From contig JAIRQG010000133.1 in the NCBI GenBank assembly GCA_031256615.1, positions 1 to 7,696 on the forward strand: a DNA stretch of 7,696 bases, in the 5' to 3' direction. The stretch comes from Candidatus Methanoplasma sp. Lineage in GTDB: Archaea > Thermoplasmatota > Thermoplasmata > Methanomassiliicoccales > Methanomethylophilaceae. Under the pieces are notes generated by a model. It was given only the letters and a program-made list of their open reading frames with translations. It had not been told where the DNA came from and did no database searches. How positions within the stretch are numbered: the first letter of the stretch is position 1; every line of letters starts with the position of its first letter. This document shows positions 1-5,989 of this stretch, in pieces. The translations under genes were made by a program, and so were the position numbers.

Positions 1-717
1 ATGGCCGCGCTGGATATGTCCTCCCTGTGTGAAGAACTCATAATCTGGTCCTCTCAGGAATTCGGGTTCATAGAAACCGACGACGCTTACACAACCGGAT
101 CCTCCATAATGCCTCAGAAGAAGAACCCGGACATTGCGGAGTTGATAAGAGGGAGGGCCGGTGCCGTGGTAGGCGACCTTGTTTCCCTGATCGTGATGAT
201 GAAAGGGCTCCCTCTTTCTTATAACAGGGACCTGCAGGAGGACAAAGGGCCTGTCATGGATTCCCTGAGGGTCGTATCCGACTGCGCCAACATACTTTCC
301 AAAGTGATATCCACCATGAAAGTGAACGAGAATGTCATGCTGGCTGCGGCGGAGAAGGGATTCATCAACGCCACAGAGCTTGCGGATTATCTTGTTACCA
401 GAGATGTTCCCTTCAGAAAAGCACACGAGATCGTCGGCGAATGCGTGAAACACAGCATCAAAAAGAAAAAGAGACTTGAAGACCTATCCATAGAAGAATT
501 CAAGAAATTCTCCGATTCGATCGGAAAGGATGTTTATGACGTTCTTTCTCTAAAGGCATGTGTTGAGAGGAGGCTCTCGTACGGAGGCACGTCTTCCGCA
601 TCGACCGACATGCAGATCACCGAGGCAATAAGCGACATAATGGAAAGGGATGAGAGAATAAGGCAGGAGACCCAGCTTATAGAAGGCTGCTGGGACGCTT
701 TGCTGAAGAAAGTCTGA
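1..717 (+). CDS. argH: Argininosuccinate lyase, C-terminal part (5'-truncated by window edge)
   Basis: This enzyme splits argininosuccinate into arginine and fumarate, the last step of arginine synthesis, in the cytoplasm as a homotetramer. The visible 238 residues carry the fumarase/aspartase superfamily signature GSSIMPQKKNPD at about residues 33-44, the flexible loop with the catalytic serine. It is followed by the LPLSYNRDLQEDK segment (about 70-82) and the helical C-terminal domain typical of ArgH. Full-length ArgH is about 450-490 residues, so roughly half is missing upstream. The ATG at position 1 is therefore almost certainly an internal methionine, not the true start. The gene ends with TGA followed directly by an in-frame TAG. 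No in-frame disruption is seen, so truncation is due to the window only. Family assignment is secure; other members of the superfamily (fumarase, adenylosuccinate lyase) lack this C-terminal pattern. Confidence 0.95.
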   Translation: MAALDMSSLCEELIIWSSQEFGFIETDDAYTTGSSIMPQKKNPDIAELIRGRAGAVVGDLVSLIVMMKGLPLSYNRDLQEDKGPVMDSLRVVSDCANILSKVISTMKVNENVMLAAAEKGFINATELADYLVTRDVPFRKAHEIVGECVKHSIKKKKRLEDLSIEEFKKFSDSIGKDVYDVLSLKACVERRLSYGGTSSASTDMQITEAISDIMERDERIRQETQLIEGCWDALLKKV

Positions 718-740
718 TAGTCTGGCCGCATTTGTTTGAG

Positions 741-748
741 CGGAATAA
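741..748 (+). promoter_or_regulatory. Possible third operator half-site (CGGAATAA)
   Basis: CGGAATAA differs by one base from the CGGAACAA right half shared by the two full palindromes downstream (792-799 and 842-849). Start-to-start spacing is 51 and 50 bp. The matching left half is poorly conserved here, so it may be a weak or decayed site, or chance. Confidence 0.3.
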
Positions 749-751
749 AAA

Positions 752-775
752 GTTACTTTTTCTAAAAAAATATTC
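752..775 (+). terminator. Possible U-tract terminator after argH
   Basis: A run of five T (757-761) in a very AT-rich stretch lies 40 bases after the argH stop. Archaeal terminators are often simple U-tracts without a hairpin, so this is a candidate. Everything here is AT-rich, which makes the call weak. Confidence 0.3.
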
Positions 776-779
776 TATT

Positions 780-799
780 TTGTTCCTATATCGGAACAA
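780..799. promoter_or_regulatory. Palindromic operator 1 upstream of the Fic gene
   Basis: TTGTTCC-N6-GGAACAA is a perfect 7-bp inverted repeat with spacer TATATC, whose inner bases also pair except for the outermost pair. It is nearly identical to the site centred exactly 50 bp downstream. The size and symmetry fit a dimeric helix-turn-helix repressor or activator. It lies upstream of the probable TATA box of the Fic gene. The Fic protein itself has an N-terminal HTH, so autoregulation is the simplest guess; this is inferred, not shown. Confidence 0.65.
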
Positions 800-813
800 T
801 AAGTTATTTATTC

Positions 814-822
814 TAATAAATA
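814..822 (+). promoter_or_regulatory. Probable TATA box of the Fic gene
   Basis: TAATAAATA sits between the two operators. A start of transcription about 25 bases downstream would fall near 843-845, inside operator 2. Other AT-rich stretches in the spacer (for example 766-776) could also serve, so the exact element is uncertain. Confidence 0.4.
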
Positions 823-829
823 CTTAATT

Positions 830-849
830 TTATTCCGATATCGGAACAA
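830..849. promoter_or_regulatory. Palindromic operator 2 upstream of the Fic gene
   Basis: The core TTCCGATATCGGAA (833-846) is a perfect 14-bp palindrome. The full 20-bp match to operator 1 has one unpaired position (832/847). If the TATA box at 814-822 is used, this site covers the transcription start, where a bound protein would block initiation. The ATG of the Fic gene is 25 bp further downstream. Confidence 0.65.
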
Positions 850-874
850 CTGTTCACTCAGTGGAGACGCGGAT

Positions 875-1768
875 ATGAACTATAACTCGGTGACCGAAAC
901 AGCAAAAAAATGGGGACTGACCGACAGAGCGGTCAGAAGATACTGTTCCGAAGGTCTGATCCCCGGTGCATTCCTTACAGGCAAAACCTGGAATGTTCCC
1001 GAGGATGCGATACCTCCTGAAAGGAAGAATGCAAAAAAGTTCAGCGACAATGACCTTCTGAACATCCTCAAATACGAAAAAGACGGGAAGATAAAAGGCG
1101 GGATATACCACAAGGTGCAGATCAGCCTGACATATAATTCAAACCATATCGAAGGAAGCAAACTGACGGAAGACCAGACGCGCCGGATATTCGAAACCAA
1201 TACGATCGGAACCTATGAGGAAAGTCTGAAAGTAGATGACATTGTTGAAGCGATGAATCATTTCCGCTGTATCGATTTTATCATCGACAATGCAAAAAAG
1301 ACCCTGACGGAAAACATGATCAAAACGCTTCACCTTATGTTAAAGACCGGCACAATGGACAGCACAATAACATGGTTCAGGATCGGCGATTATAAGCTAA
1401 GAGCAAATGAGGTCGGCGGAGAACCTACTTGTCCGCCCGCCGAGGTAGAAAAAAGAATGAAAGCGTTGCTGGAGGAATATAACTCGAAAGAAACAAAAAC
1501 AATAGAAGATGTGATAGAGTTTCATCAGAACTTTGAGAAGATACATCCGTTCCAGGACGGTAACGGACGTGTAGGCCGTCTCATAATGTTCAAAGAGTGT
1601 CTTGCCAATAACATCGTGCCTTTCATTATAAACGAAGAACACCGCTGGTACTATTACCGCGGACTCAAGGAATGGAACAAAGAAAAGAAATATCTCCTGG
1701 ACACCTGTCTTTCCGCACAGGACGAATTCCGCACATGGCTCAGTTACTTTGCCATCAAAGGAGCATAA
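875..1768 (+). CDS. HTH-Fic family protein (probable AMP-transferase with built-in inhibitory helix)
   Basis: Fic enzymes transfer AMP (sometimes other nucleotide parts) from a nucleotide to hydroxyl side chains of target proteins; the target here is unknown. Residues about 3-47 form a MerR/excisionase-like winged HTH (VTETAKKWGLTDRAVRRYC, then the wing GKTWNVPEDAI). The Fic core follows. S89-N90-H91-I92-E93-G94 fits the (S/T)xxxE(G/N) inhibitory helix, lying N-terminal to the core (class II), where Glu93 would block the ATP gamma-phosphate site. The active-site motif HPFQDGNGRVGR (224-235) is intact, with catalytic His224. There are no membrane segments. The start is ATG with GGAG at 863-866, eight bases upstream. 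Two palindromic sites lie just upstream, and the gene stands alone between argH and a convergent gene. No antitoxin ORF is adjacent, consistent with inhibition within the same chain. Whether the HTH binds the upstream sites is inference. Confidence 0.92.
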   Translation: MNYNSVTETAKKWGLTDRAVRRYCSEGLIPGAFLTGKTWNVPEDAIPPERKNAKKFSDNDLLNILKYEKDGKIKGGIYHKVQISLTYNSNHIEGSKLTEDQTRRIFETNTIGTYEESLKVDDIVEAMNHFRCIDFIIDNAKKTLTENMIKTLHLMLKTGTMDSTITWFRIGDYKLRANEVGGEPTCPPAEVEKRMKALLEEYNSKETKTIEDVIEFHQNFEKIHPFQDGNGRVGRLIMFKECLANNIVPFIINEEHRWYYYRGLKEWNKEKKYLLDTCLSAQDEFRTWLSYFAIKGA

Positions 1769-1777
1769 GCAGAACCG

Positions 1778-3103
1778 TCATACTTTCTTGAAGGCCTGTT
1801 CCAGATCCGCGATTATATCCTTGATGTTCTCCGTACCTATCGAAAGACGGATCGTGTTGCGGTTTATCTTCTGCTCCTTAAGCTCGCGGTCGTTGAGCTG
1901 CCCGTGCGTTGTCGTTGCCGGGTGTATGACGAGCGATTTCTGATCCGCTACGTTCGCAAGCAGCGAGAACAGTTCCAGACTGTCGATGAACTTTATAGCT
2001 TCCTTCTCTCCGCCTTTGATGTCGAATGTGAAGATCGAACCGGCTCCGTCGGGGAAGTTCTTCTTGTACAGTCCATGGCACGGATGGTCTTTGAGGGATG
2101 GGTGGTTGACCTTCTGGACCTTGGGGTGTTTGCTCAGATAGTCAACGACCTCGAGAGCATTCTCCACATGTCTCTCCACACGGAGAGACAGCGTCTCAAG
2201 GCCCTGCAGAAGGATGAACGCCGTTATCGGAGAGATCACCGCTCCCGTGTCCCTGAGGAGCACTGCCCTTATTCTTGTGACAAAGGCCGCAGGCCCTGCC
2301 GCCTCATAGAAACTGACGCCGTGGTAGCTGGCATCGGGTTCGACCAGCTGCGGGTATCTGCCGCTGGATGCCCAATCAAATTTGCCGCTCTCGATTATCA
2401 GGCCGCCCAGCACCGTCCCGTGCCCGCCTATGAATTTGGTCGCCGACTCCACAACGACATCGGCGCCGTGCTCCAAAGGCCTGTACAGGAAAGGCGTGGC
2501 AAATGTGTTGTCAACGATGAGTATTATCCCATGTTTATGGGCTATTTCCGCTACTTTTTCAACGTCTATGAAATCCGAGTTGGGGTTCCCGAATGTCTCT
2601 ATGTACACTGCCTTGGTATTCTTTTTTATGGCTTTCTCGAAGTTATTCAGATCGCCTGGGTCCACGAAGGTTGTCTTCACGCCGTATTTTGAGAAAGTAT
2701 GCTCAAGGAAGTTGTACGTTCCGCCGTAGAGGTTGTTGGCAGCGACGATGTGATCGCCTGTCACAGCGATGTTCTGAAAAGTATACATTACCGCCGCCGC
2801 TCCGGATGCGGTCGCAAGAGCTGCGGAACCTCCTTCCAGTGCAGCTATCCTGTCTTCCAGCACCGCTTGGGTAGTGTTAGTGAGGCGGCCGTAGAGGTTT
2901 CCTGGTTCTTTAAGTGCAAATCTGTCTGCGGCTGTCTTGCAGTCCTTGAAAACATATGAGGTCGTGAGGTATATCGGCACCGCTCTCGCATCCGATACCG
3001 GGTCCGGGTTCTCCTGGCCTTTGTGCAACTGAAGCGTCTCGAATTCCAGTTTATTCTTGTTATTGCAACCAGATGGGATATTATCTCTTCTCGACCTATT
3101 CAT
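1778..3103 (-). CDS. metY: O-acetylhomoserine sulfhydrylase-like PLP enzyme (Cys/Met metabolism family)
   Basis: The family uses pyridoxal phosphate to replace the acetyl group of O-acetyl-L-homoserine with sulfide (giving homocysteine) or a thiol, feeding methionine synthesis in the cytoplasm. Numbered from the chosen ATG (441 aa, normal length about 425-440), visible features are FETLQLHKGQ near the N-terminus, the LYGRL segment (about 70-74, phosphate contact from a neighbouring subunit), VDNTFATP with PLP-contacting Asp198, SATKFIGGHG with the Schiff-base Lys223, and the C-terminal HPATTTHGQL motif. A TTG one codon upstream (3106) is a possible start, but GAGGTG at 3109-3114 gives 5-base spacing to the ATG at 3103 and only 2 to the TTG, so ATG is preferred. 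About 18 residues precede the usual family start; they are polar and unexplained. It is convergent with the Fic gene across a 9-bp gap. Exact substrate (O-acetyl- versus O-succinyl- or phosphohomoserine) cannot be fixed from sequence. Confidence 0.9.
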   Translation of the reverse strand: MNRSRRDNIPSGCNNKNKLEFETLQLHKGQENPDPVSDARAVPIYLTTSYVFKDCKTAADRFALKEPGNLYGRLTNTTQAVLEDRIAALEGGSAALATASGAAAVMYTFQNIAVTGDHIVAANNLYGGTYNFLEHTFSKYGVKTTFVDPGDLNNFEKAIKKNTKAVYIETFGNPNSDFIDVEKVAEIAHKHGIILIVDNTFATPFLYRPLEHGADVVVESATKFIGGHGTVLGGLIIESGKFDWASSGRYPQLVEPDASYHGVSFYEAAGPAAFVTRIRAVLLRDTGAVISPITAFILLQGLETLSLRVERHVENALEVVDYLSKHPKVQKVNHPSLKDHPCHGLYKKNFPDGAGSIFTFDIKGGEKEAIKFIDSLELFSLLANVADQKSLVIHPATTTHGQLNDRELKEQKINRNTIRLSIGTENIKDIIADLEQAFKKV

Positions 3104-3108
3104 CAAAA

Positions 3109-3144
3109 CACCTCTAATTTAACATAAAAAGGGATTATATTAAT
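3109..3144 (-). promoter_or_regulatory. Promoter and ribosome binding site of the metY-like gene
   Basis: On the minus strand ATTAATATAA (about 3135-3144) is a good TATA box; transcription would begin near 3115, giving a leader of about 12 bases that contains the Shine-Dalgarno GAGGTG (3109-3114). The gap to the upstream same-strand gene is 68 bp. The two genes may therefore be transcribed separately. Confidence 0.5.
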
Positions 3145-3171
3145 CTTTCAGCGGATCCCGCAGGAACGCAC

Positions 3172-3537
3172 TCATTCAAAATCAGTTCGGTCGTTATGAA
3201 GGATCTCGAACTTAACGCCTGCAGAAGTCAGAAGGCCGCCTATGACATCGGTCATTCTCGACATGTCTGTGGCTTTGCTGTAGGTCTTGAGATAGAACTC
3301 CTTGCGGTCCATGGGGAAAATGAGCCTCATCTTGCCTTTCCTGTTATATCCTTCCGGTTTGCGGTTGCGTTCGAGATCGACCATGTTCATATCGACGAAC
3401 ATTTGGAATATCTCTTCCTCCTCCGGCATCTGCCCTATCTCTTCCAGAAGAGCTTCAAGGATGTCACGGAACACTGGTGCAAGATCTTTATAATCCGATT
3501 TTCCCTTGAGAACGAAGTGAGTGCTGAAAACCTTCAT
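3172..3537 (-). CDS. Uncharacterised 121-aa soluble protein
   Basis: I do not recognise this family. The product is small, highly charged and rich in methionine, with no signal peptide, membrane segment or cysteine. An acidic stretch (MPEEEEIFQMF, about 37-47) lies in a helical N-terminal half. It is followed by a basic part (ERNRKPEGYNRKGKMRL, about 56-72) and a C-terminal half with the alternating pattern of a beta-strand/helix fold (LIFPMDRKEFYLKTYSK). The opening MKVFSTHFVLKG reads like a first beta strand. The ATG is well placed: a TATA element lies about 25 bp upstream, which fits a leaderless message, and there is no Shine-Dalgarno. It is divergent from thiDN and upstream of the metY-like gene on the same strand. 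Nothing in the context gives a firm function. Codon use resembles the neighbours, so a real gene is likely. Confidence 0.8.
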   Translation of the reverse strand: MKVFSTHFVLKGKSDYKDLAPVFRDILEALLEEIGQMPEEEEIFQMFVDMNMVDLERNRKPEGYNRKGKMRLIFPMDRKEFYLKTYSKATDMSRMTDVIGGLLTSAGVKFEILHNDRTDFE

Positions 3538-3556
3538 CGGTATGATGAAGTTGAGG

Positions 3557-3568
3557 TTTTATTTATTT
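3557..3568 (-). promoter_or_regulatory. TATA box of the 121-aa protein gene
   Basis: Minus-strand AAATAAATAAAA is centred about 25 bp before the ATG at 3537. The expected transcription start coincides with the start codon, so the message would be leaderless. Confidence 0.5.
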
Positions 3569-3607
3569 GTTATTAATGAACTGCTGTTGCCTTTGCCGCC
3601 GGTCAGC

Positions 3608-3636
3608 TTAAGAATGCCGCGTAAATGCCTTCTTAA
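3608..3636. promoter_or_regulatory. Inverted repeat in the divergent 121-aa gene/thiDN promoter region
   Basis: TTAAGAA (3608-3614) and TTCTTAA (3630-3636) form a perfect 7-bp inverted repeat with a 15-bp spacer, and a further TTAAGA lies at 3655-3660. It sits upstream of the thiDN TATA box, a place suited to a regulator acting on one or both divergent genes. ThiN-domain regulators (ThiR) control thiamine genes in some archaea, but I cannot match this sequence to a known ThiR site. Confidence 0.35.
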
Positions 3637-3676
3637 ACGGCCAGAGAGCCTTTTTTAAGAGCTGTTTGTCTTTACT

Positions 3677-3689
3677 TTAAATATAATAA
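3677..3689 (+). promoter_or_regulatory. TATA box of thiDN
   Basis: TTTAAATATAATA ends 15 bp before the ATG. Its first eight bases are centred about 24 bp upstream of 3704, so transcription should start at or next to the start codon. No Shine-Dalgarno is present (ACAATGTTCTTTT precedes the ATG), which agrees with a leaderless message. Confidence 0.6.
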
Positions 3690-3703
3690 GACAATGTTCT
3701 TTT

Positions 3704-5005
3704 ATGAAGACCGCACTGACGATTGCTGGATCCGACTCTGTCGGCGGAGCCGGCATCCAAGCAGACGCTAAAGCCATGGCATCTTTGGGAGTTCACGCAG
3801 CGACCGTCATCACTGCGGTCACCGTACAGAATACAAAAGAGGTAGGAAGCATCCTTCCCGTACCGGAAGAGATCGTTAAGGAGCAGCTGGAGGCCGTTCT
3901 GAAAGACTGCAGAATAGATGCGGTAAAAACAGGGATGCTGTACAGCGCTGAGATCGTCGGCGTGGTCGCTGATATCCTGGAAGACCGGGATATGCCGCTG
4001 GTCGTTGATCCCGTTATGGTCGCGACGGTAGGGGGCTCTCTGTCAAAAGAGGGCTTGGCGCGGTCGCTTAAAAATGATCTCCTTCCGATCTGTGAATTGG
4101 TGACTCCGAACAAATATGAAGCGGAGACCCTTTCCGGTATGAAAATAAACAGCAAGGATGATGCTATGCTTGCCTGTGAGATCATAGGTAAGCAGGGATC
4201 CTCGGTGCTTTTGAAGGGCGGGCACATGGACTCCAAAAACGTGACCGATTACCTTTACCTCTCATCCGAGTTCACAATAATGAACAAACCGCGCCTCAAC
4301 AAGGCTGGGCACGGAAGCGGCTGCACCCTGTCGTCTTTCATAACGGCAAATCTTGCAAGAGGGCTCGACCTTGTCAATTCTGTCCTTAGGTCGAGAGACC
4401 TTATACAACGATCGATAGAAACGCAGTACGCGATTGGAAAGGGAGAGCTTACCGTTAACCCGCTGGCCTCTCTTTCCTGCTCAAGCGAGAATTCCGACAG
4501 GTTCAACGTATTGGATTCTATTGATGCAGCGGTTGAGACGACATTGGACAGATTTGCGAAAAGCCTTGTGCCGAAAAAAGGACTTAACATCGCTTACGCC
4601 ACGAAAGGAGCCATGGGGCCGGAAGATGTTGCGGCGATAGAGAACAGGATCACCGTCAAGAACGGTATCGTCGTGAAGAACGGCCCCGCAAAATTCGGTG
4701 CCGCAGGCCACCTTTCCTTCATCCTCCTGGAAGTGATGAAGAAGGATCCCGAAATAAGAAGCGTGATCAACATCGCTCCCGCAGAAGATACGCTGGACCT
4801 TCTTGAGGAGATCGGCCTTAACACAGTTCAGTCCGGAAGAAAAGGCAACCCGCTCTGGGGAAATGCGACGAGGGACCTTTTGAAAAGGACCGGGACGGTC
4901 CCGGATGCCATTTATGACATCGATCAGAAGAACGGCGAGACGGTCAAGATCCTCGGCAAAGATCCTTCAGAAGTGATATCGAAACTGGATTCAATATTGA
5001 ATTAA
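3704..5005 (+). CDS. thiDN: Bifunctional HMP/HMP-P kinase and ThiN-type thiamine phosphate synthase
   Basis: The enzyme phosphorylates hydroxymethylpyrimidine twice (ThiD) and joins the product to thiazole phosphate to give thiamine phosphate (ThiN, the archaeal replacement for ThiE). It acts in the cytoplasm. Residues 1-250 are ThiD, a ribokinase-fold domain. They show TIAGSDSVGGAGIQAD (6-21), KTGML (75-79), VVDPVMVATVGGSL (100-113), TPNKYEAETLSG (134-145), LLKGGH (169-174) and HGSGCT (203-208) with Cys207 in the anion-hole loop. A linker of about 20 residues leads to ThiN (about 270-430). It is recognised by IAYATKGAMGPEDVAAIE, the FGAAGHLSFILLEVM helix, IRSVINIA and the C-terminal PDAIYDIDQKNGETVKILGKDP. 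The 433-aa length matches archaeal ThiDN fusions. The ThiN part looks catalytic rather than purely regulatory because it is fused to ThiD, not to an HTH. It converges with the FKBP gene. Confidence 0.95.
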   Translation: MKTALTIAGSDSVGGAGIQADAKAMASLGVHAATVITAVTVQNTKEVGSILPVPEEIVKEQLEAVLKDCRIDAVKTGMLYSAEIVGVVADILEDRDMPLVVDPVMVATVGGSLSKEGLARSLKNDLLPICELVTPNKYEAETLSGMKINSKDDAMLACEIIGKQGSSVLLKGGHMDSKNVTDYLYLSSEFTIMNKPRLNKAGHGSGCTLSSFITANLARGLDLVNSVLRSRDLIQRSIETQYAIGKGELTVNPLASLSCSSENSDRFNVLDSIDAAVETTLDRFAKSLVPKKGLNIAYATKGAMGPEDVAAIENRITVKNGIVVKNGPAKFGAAGHLSFILLEVMKKDPEIRSVINIAPAEDTLDLLEEIGLNTVQSGRKGNPLWGNATRDLLKRTGTVPDAIYDIDQKNGETVKILGKDPSEVISKLDSILN

Positions 5006-5012
5006 TATGAAA

Positions 5013-5033
5013 AGGCTGAGCTTGGCTCAGCTT
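5013..5033. terminator. Hairpin between convergent thiDN and FKBP genes
   Basis: Bases 5013-5021 pair with 5025-5033 (9 bp including one G-T/U pair, core CTGAGC/GCTCAG, 3-base loop). It is followed on the plus strand by five T at 5044-5048 and on the minus strand by four T at 5013-5010. The placement over the 21-bp convergent gap suits a two-way terminator. It overlaps the last codons of the FKBP gene. Confidence 0.5.
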
Positions 5034-5947
5034 ATTGAAACTATTTTTATCTCGAAGTACAGGTCCTGATTGTACCTCTCTTCCGCCGTTTTGTAGAAGA
5101 AGCCGTCAATGACACCGTTGTTATCCGCATCGACCACAGATACTATGTAGAACTTCTCTGTGCCTAAGTCCACCTTTATCATCTGTATGAATTTTTCAGT
5201 TCCTTCGGTGGAGACGACCGTATAGTCCGAGATCGCGTACGTATACGTGATCTTGCCTCCGGAGACAGATGTTACATTCAGTTCCACGGTTCCGAAGTCG
5301 TTGTCGATGATTTTATAGGAAGTGCCTGCCGCGGGTTGATAGTTCATTGTCACGGTGTTGTTGACCGAGTTGTATGAGGCTACAGCCGGCCAGCCGTATA
5401 CCGATTTTTCTATCTCTTTGAATCCTTTGAGACTGAAATCGTACAGCGAGTTGAACTGTGCCGCCGTCAGGGTCTCGGTTACATCCATCGTGTATGATGA
5501 TGGCGCGCTTACCTTTGTCGAGGCCGCATTGTAGCCTTCTCCTGAGGGTAAAACCACTCGGATCACATCCCCGACCTTGTGGCCGATGACAGCATTGCCG
5601 AATCCCGTGAGAACACTGGTCCCTCCGACTGTGAAGCTCAGCGGGCTGTAGTTGCTTTTGCTCCTTGCCGTGAAGTCGTTACTTTTCAGTATTTTATCAT
5701 TGTCGGCGACGGACCAGCGGCTTGTGTCGAAAACAACAGAGTTGTTCTCGCCGAAATAATCATAGTATGTGCCTGTGTAATCCACAGATACCGTGTTTCC
5801 GTTGACAGCAATGGAATTGTCAGCTTTCACAAAGTTGTTATATGCAGTTGCACCTGAAATTGCGCATACGGTCAGTATGAATACTATGAAACAGACCACC
5901 ATTATCGGGTCTCTCTCTTTTTTGACCTTGATCTCGTCGTCAGCCAT
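5027..5947 (-). CDS. Membrane-anchored FKBP-type peptidyl-prolyl cis-trans isomerase
   Basis: FKBP enzymes speed cis-trans rotation at proline bonds and often act as chaperones. A charged N-terminus (KVKKERD) is followed by one hydrophobic segment, about residues 15-35 (IMVVCFIVFILTVCAISGA). This predicts a single membrane anchor with the catalytic part outside. The FKBP core is seen as VSVDYTGTYYD (53-63), VVFDTS (71-76), FTVG...VLTGFGNAVIGHKVGD (105-127) and VVLPSGEGY (131-139). After it, LTAAQFNSLYD and the stretch about 185-215 resemble the SlyD/FKBP26 'insert-in-flap' chaperone module. DLYFEIKIVSIS at the very end matches the last FKBP strand, which closes the fold. Between them lies an extra beta-rich piece of about 75 residues (215-290) with VDADNNGVIDGFF, a calcium-loop-like DxDNNGxID run. 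The length (306) exceeds soluble archaeal FKBPs (about 150-250). No Shine-Dalgarno is seen; a TATA box about 30 bp upstream implies a very short leader. Confidence 0.85.
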   Translation of the reverse strand: MADDEIKVKKERDPIMVVCFIVFILTVCAISGATAYNNFVKADNSIAVNGNTVSVDYTGTYYDYFGENNSVVFDTSRWSVADNDKILKSNDFTARSKSNYSPLSFTVGGTSVLTGFGNAVIGHKVGDVIRVVLPSGEGYNAASTKVSAPSSYTMDVTETLTAAQFNSLYDFSLKGFKEIEKSVYGWPAVASYNSVNNTVTMNYQPAAGTSYKIIDNDFGTVELNVTSVSGGKITYTYAISDYTVVSTEGTEKFIQMIKVDLGTEKFYIVSVVDADNNGVIDGFFYKTAEERYNQDLYFEIKIVSIS

Positions 5948-5974
5948 TATACCAGTTCTTGCAATGTATATTCC

Positions 5975-5989
5975 TTATAAAAATATATG
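5975..5989 (-). promoter_or_regulatory. TATA box of the FKBP gene (symmetric, could act both ways)
   Basis: Minus-strand CATATATTTTTATAA is centred about 35 bp before the ATG at 5947, giving an expected leader of about 8-10 bases. The plus strand reads TTATAAAAATATATG, also TATA-like. The element could therefore drive a transcript in the other direction, starting near 6004. Confidence 0.5.

Noticed and set aside
1904..2692. 262-aa plus-strand open frame opposite the metY-like gene
   Set aside because: It is a shadow of a clear PLP enzyme gene on the other strand, with no recognisable motif.
3196..3576. 126-aa plus-strand open frame opposite the 121-aa gene
   Set aside because: The minus-strand frame has the well-placed TATA box and more typical protein composition; the plus-strand frame has no start signals.
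3608..3640. Possible TPP riboswitch upstream of thiDN (ATGCCGCGTAA looks a little like the conserved ATGCCAGCGTAGGGA)
   Set aside because: The other required conserved parts (CTGAGA and ACCTGATCTGG) are missing, and the TATA position implies the message starts at the ATG.
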